A stretch of DNA of 7,452 bases, taken from Gammaproteobacteria bacterium (GTDB lineage: Bacteria; Pseudomonadota; Gammaproteobacteria; UBA6429; Thiohalophilaceae). Position 1 is the first letter of the stretch, and every line of letters starts with the position of its first letter. Below the pieces are notes generated by a model. The model had not been told where the DNA came from and did not search any database. It saw only the letters and a program-made list of their open reading frames with translations. The stretch lies in assembly GCA_029880425.1 (NCBI GenBank), contig JAOUOK010000072.1, positions 1 to 7,452 of the forward strand, read 5' to 3'. Positions 6,572-7,452 of the stretch are shown here, piece by piece. The position numbers and the translations under genes are program-made.

Positions 6572-6601
6572 CAGGTTGTCATTTGCTATAATGACAACCT
6601 G
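6572..6601. terminator. Strong hairpin between convergent genes, probable bidirectional terminator
   Basis: CAGGTTGTCATT (6572-6583) pairs perfectly with AATGACAACCTG (6590-6601) across a 6-base loop, TGCTAT. The 12-bp stem lies 12 bases after the btuF stop and 10 bases after the stop of the convergent small gene. Position and strength suggest transcription ends here for both. There is no clear T run on either side, so it is not a classic rho-independent terminator and may instead stabilise 3' ends. Confidence 0.6.
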
Positions 6602-6611
6602 CTAGCCATTA

Positions 6612-6992
6612 TTATGAGTCACAACCATCATCTTCCACCACTGCATTTCCAAACTCATCGACTTCCGGCTGACCTGAAAGCCTGGTAACAACTACCCGTG
6701 TGAACATCATATTCTGGATGCGATCAAAATTGCTATCCAGTGCTTTAGCAATGGTAGTATCACGAAGGCCATCATAAATCATGATTTGGCCATCTTGCTG
6801 TTCTTTTTTCTTTTGGCTTTCAGTTGGTTGAAACAAACGGTTTACTTGCCATTTATCAGTAGAATCTAATAGAGCTAAGTCAAGCTGTTCATTTTCATCC
6901 GCTAATGTAAGGTTACTCAGGGTGACAAAATAAATTGCTGCTGTGATTGTCATTAAACGGTTTACTGTGCTGATTGTAGTTGATGTTTGCAT
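6612..6992 (-). CDS. Small secreted protein of unknown function
   Basis: I cannot assign a function. The 126-residue product has a likely Sec signal peptide: Arg12, a hydrophobic core at about 14-30, and a cleavage site TLA|DENEQ after residue 31. The mature part (about 95 residues) is acidic, with a charged stretch SQKKKEQQDGQ at 59-69 and a well-formed core, IMIYDGLRDTTIAKALDSNF (70-89), followed by DRIQNMMFTRVVVT. The C-terminus is very acidic with one Cys at 124 (EDDGCDS). A single Cys rules out an internal disulfide. I have a loose memory of similar uncharacterised gammaproteobacterial proteins with the IYDGLRD and MMF motifs, but this is not checked. The ATG at 6992 has a good ribosome binding site, AGGAG 7 bases upstream. 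The gene converges on btuF and diverges from a CadC-like regulator gene. Confidence 0.75.
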   Translation of the reverse strand: MQTSTTISTVNRLMTITAAIYFVTLSNLTLADENEQLDLALLDSTDKWQVNRLFQPTESQKKKEQQDGQIMIYDGLRDTTIAKALDSNFDRIQNMMFTRVVVTRLSGQPEVDEFGNAVVEDDGCDS

Positions 6993-6999
6993 GGTTTTT

Positions 7000-7004
7000 C
7001 TCCT
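7000..7004 (-). promoter_or_regulatory. Ribosome binding site of the small secreted protein gene
   Basis: On the minus strand AGGAG lies 7 bases before the ATG at 6992. It decides for this start over the internal ATG at codon 14, which would remove the basic part of the signal peptide. Confidence 0.7.
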
Positions 7005-7018
7005 GGTCTATTATTGAA

Positions 7019-7032
7019 GAGGGGTTTCCCTC
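7019..7032 (-). repeat. Small hairpin in the leader of the secreted protein gene
   Basis: GAGGG (7019-7023) and CCCTC (7028-7032) form a 5-bp GC-rich stem with a 4-base loop. On the minus strand it overlaps a perfect AAGGAGG (7029-7035) located 36 bases before the true start, with no start codon at a usable distance. It could influence message stability or ribosome standby. Evidence is structural only. Confidence 0.3.
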
Positions 7033-7158
7033 CTTGTTTTTGTTCATGATGTAAACATAGCGCCAGGACTGGTATTTTTTGCGGCGATTAGATGATGGTT
7101 ATCTGATGTTTTGGCAATGGATCGGAGATTTAGGCGTCTAAAATATGGCTAAATTACG

Positions 7159-7452
7159 ATGACAGGTAATTATGATAATAAAAGTGCGTCTTTAGAGGCA
7201 GGTTTTACGGTTGGGGAGTGGTTTGTCGAGCCAAATACCGGCTATTTGCGCCATGGAGAGCATGAAACCCATCTTGAGCCGCGGGTCATGAGCCTGCTGG
7301 TGTGCCTGGCGGCGAAAAAGGGCGAGGTTGTTTCCCGCGAGGAACTGGAAGCAACAGTATGGCAAGGATCAGTTGTTGGCTATGATGCATTGACCAGCGC
7401 CATGATTAAGCTCAGGAAGGCCTTTCACGATAACTCAAAATCGCCCCGTGTC
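7159..7452 (+). CDS. CadC-like winged-helix transcriptional regulator (partial, first 98 codons)
   Basis: The visible part is an OmpR/PhoB-type (Trans_reg_C) winged-helix DNA-binding domain at the N-terminus, about residues 15-98. Typical features are the opening strands FTVGEWFVEPNTGYL (16-30), THLEPRVMSLLVCLAAKKGE (37-56), VVSREELEATVW (57-68) and the recognition-helix region GYDALTSAMIKLRKAF (74-89). No receiver domain precedes it, which points to the CadC/ToxR-like group. In these proteins a membrane helix and a periplasmic or repeat-containing sensor domain usually follow; here that part is beyond the right edge. The ATG at 7159 is the first start after an in-frame TAA at 7150, and no strong ribosome binding site is seen. 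The divergent secreted protein gene is a plausible target or partner, which is inference. Its codons look more GC-rich than those of the AT-rich left end. Confidence 0.88.
   Translation, partial: MTGNYDNKSASLEAGFTVGEWFVEPNTGYLRHGEHETHLEPRVMSLLVCLAAKKGEVVSREELEATVWQGSVVGYDALTSAMIKLRKAFHDNSKSPRV

Larger units (their letters stand above)
6993..7158. promoter_or_regulatory. Divergent control region, secreted protein gene and winged-helix regulator
   Basis: These 166 bases must hold the outward promoters of both genes. I could not find a convincing -35/-10 pair on either strand; TAAAAT at 7139-7144 is too close to the plus-strand start for a normal leader and lacks a -35. Two small dyads are present: CCAG-GA-CTGG (7063-7072) and AGAT-N7-ATCT (7090-7104). 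Either could be a site for the adjacent regulator, but neither is strong. Confidence 0.35.

Overview
The window reads as chromosomal DNA of a Gram-negative bacterium, most likely a gammaproteobacterium of moderate GC content. The clues are an HBM-type chemoreceptor, a BtuF-like periplasmic protein with a signal peptide, Pseudomonas/enteric-style late cobalamin genes, and a CadC-like winged-helix regulator. I cannot name the genus. I see no mobile element, tRNA, rRNA or CRISPR array.

Left part (1-1180): the first 255 codons of a chemoreceptor on the minus strand run off the left edge. Behind its start lies an AT-rich stretch of about 410 bp that holds only a doubtful 68-codon ORF and weak dyads.

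Centre (1181-6559): a two-armed cobalamin locus. On the minus strand, cobQ (cobyric acid synthase) is followed after a short gap by an EamA/DMT-type ten-helix transporter. On the plus strand, cbiB, a CobC/CobD-type threonine-phosphate decarboxylase and btuF form a tight operon with an 8-nt overlap at each junction. In the pathway, CobQ makes (adenosyl)cobyric acid, the decarboxylase makes (R)-1-aminopropan-2-ol phosphate from L-threonine phosphate, and CbiB joins these two. BtuF would bind imported corrinoids in the periplasm. Nucleotide-loop genes (cobU/cobS/cobT) and the BtuCD transporter are not in view. The two arms diverge from a very short control region centred on a perfect palindrome (3616-3628). 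It is placed almost symmetrically between the cbiB start and the family-typical cobQ start. No cobalamin riboswitch is visible, and the gap is too short for one.

Right part (6560-7452): a strong hairpin separates btuF from a convergent gene for a small secreted protein of unknown function. That gene is divergent from the first 98 codons of a CadC-like (OmpR/PhoB-type winged-helix) regulator that runs off the right edge.

Nothing here is clearly a new defence or mobile system. The items most worth follow-up are the symmetric cobQ/cbiB control region, the transporter behind cobQ, and the unknown secreted protein paired with a winged-helix regulator.
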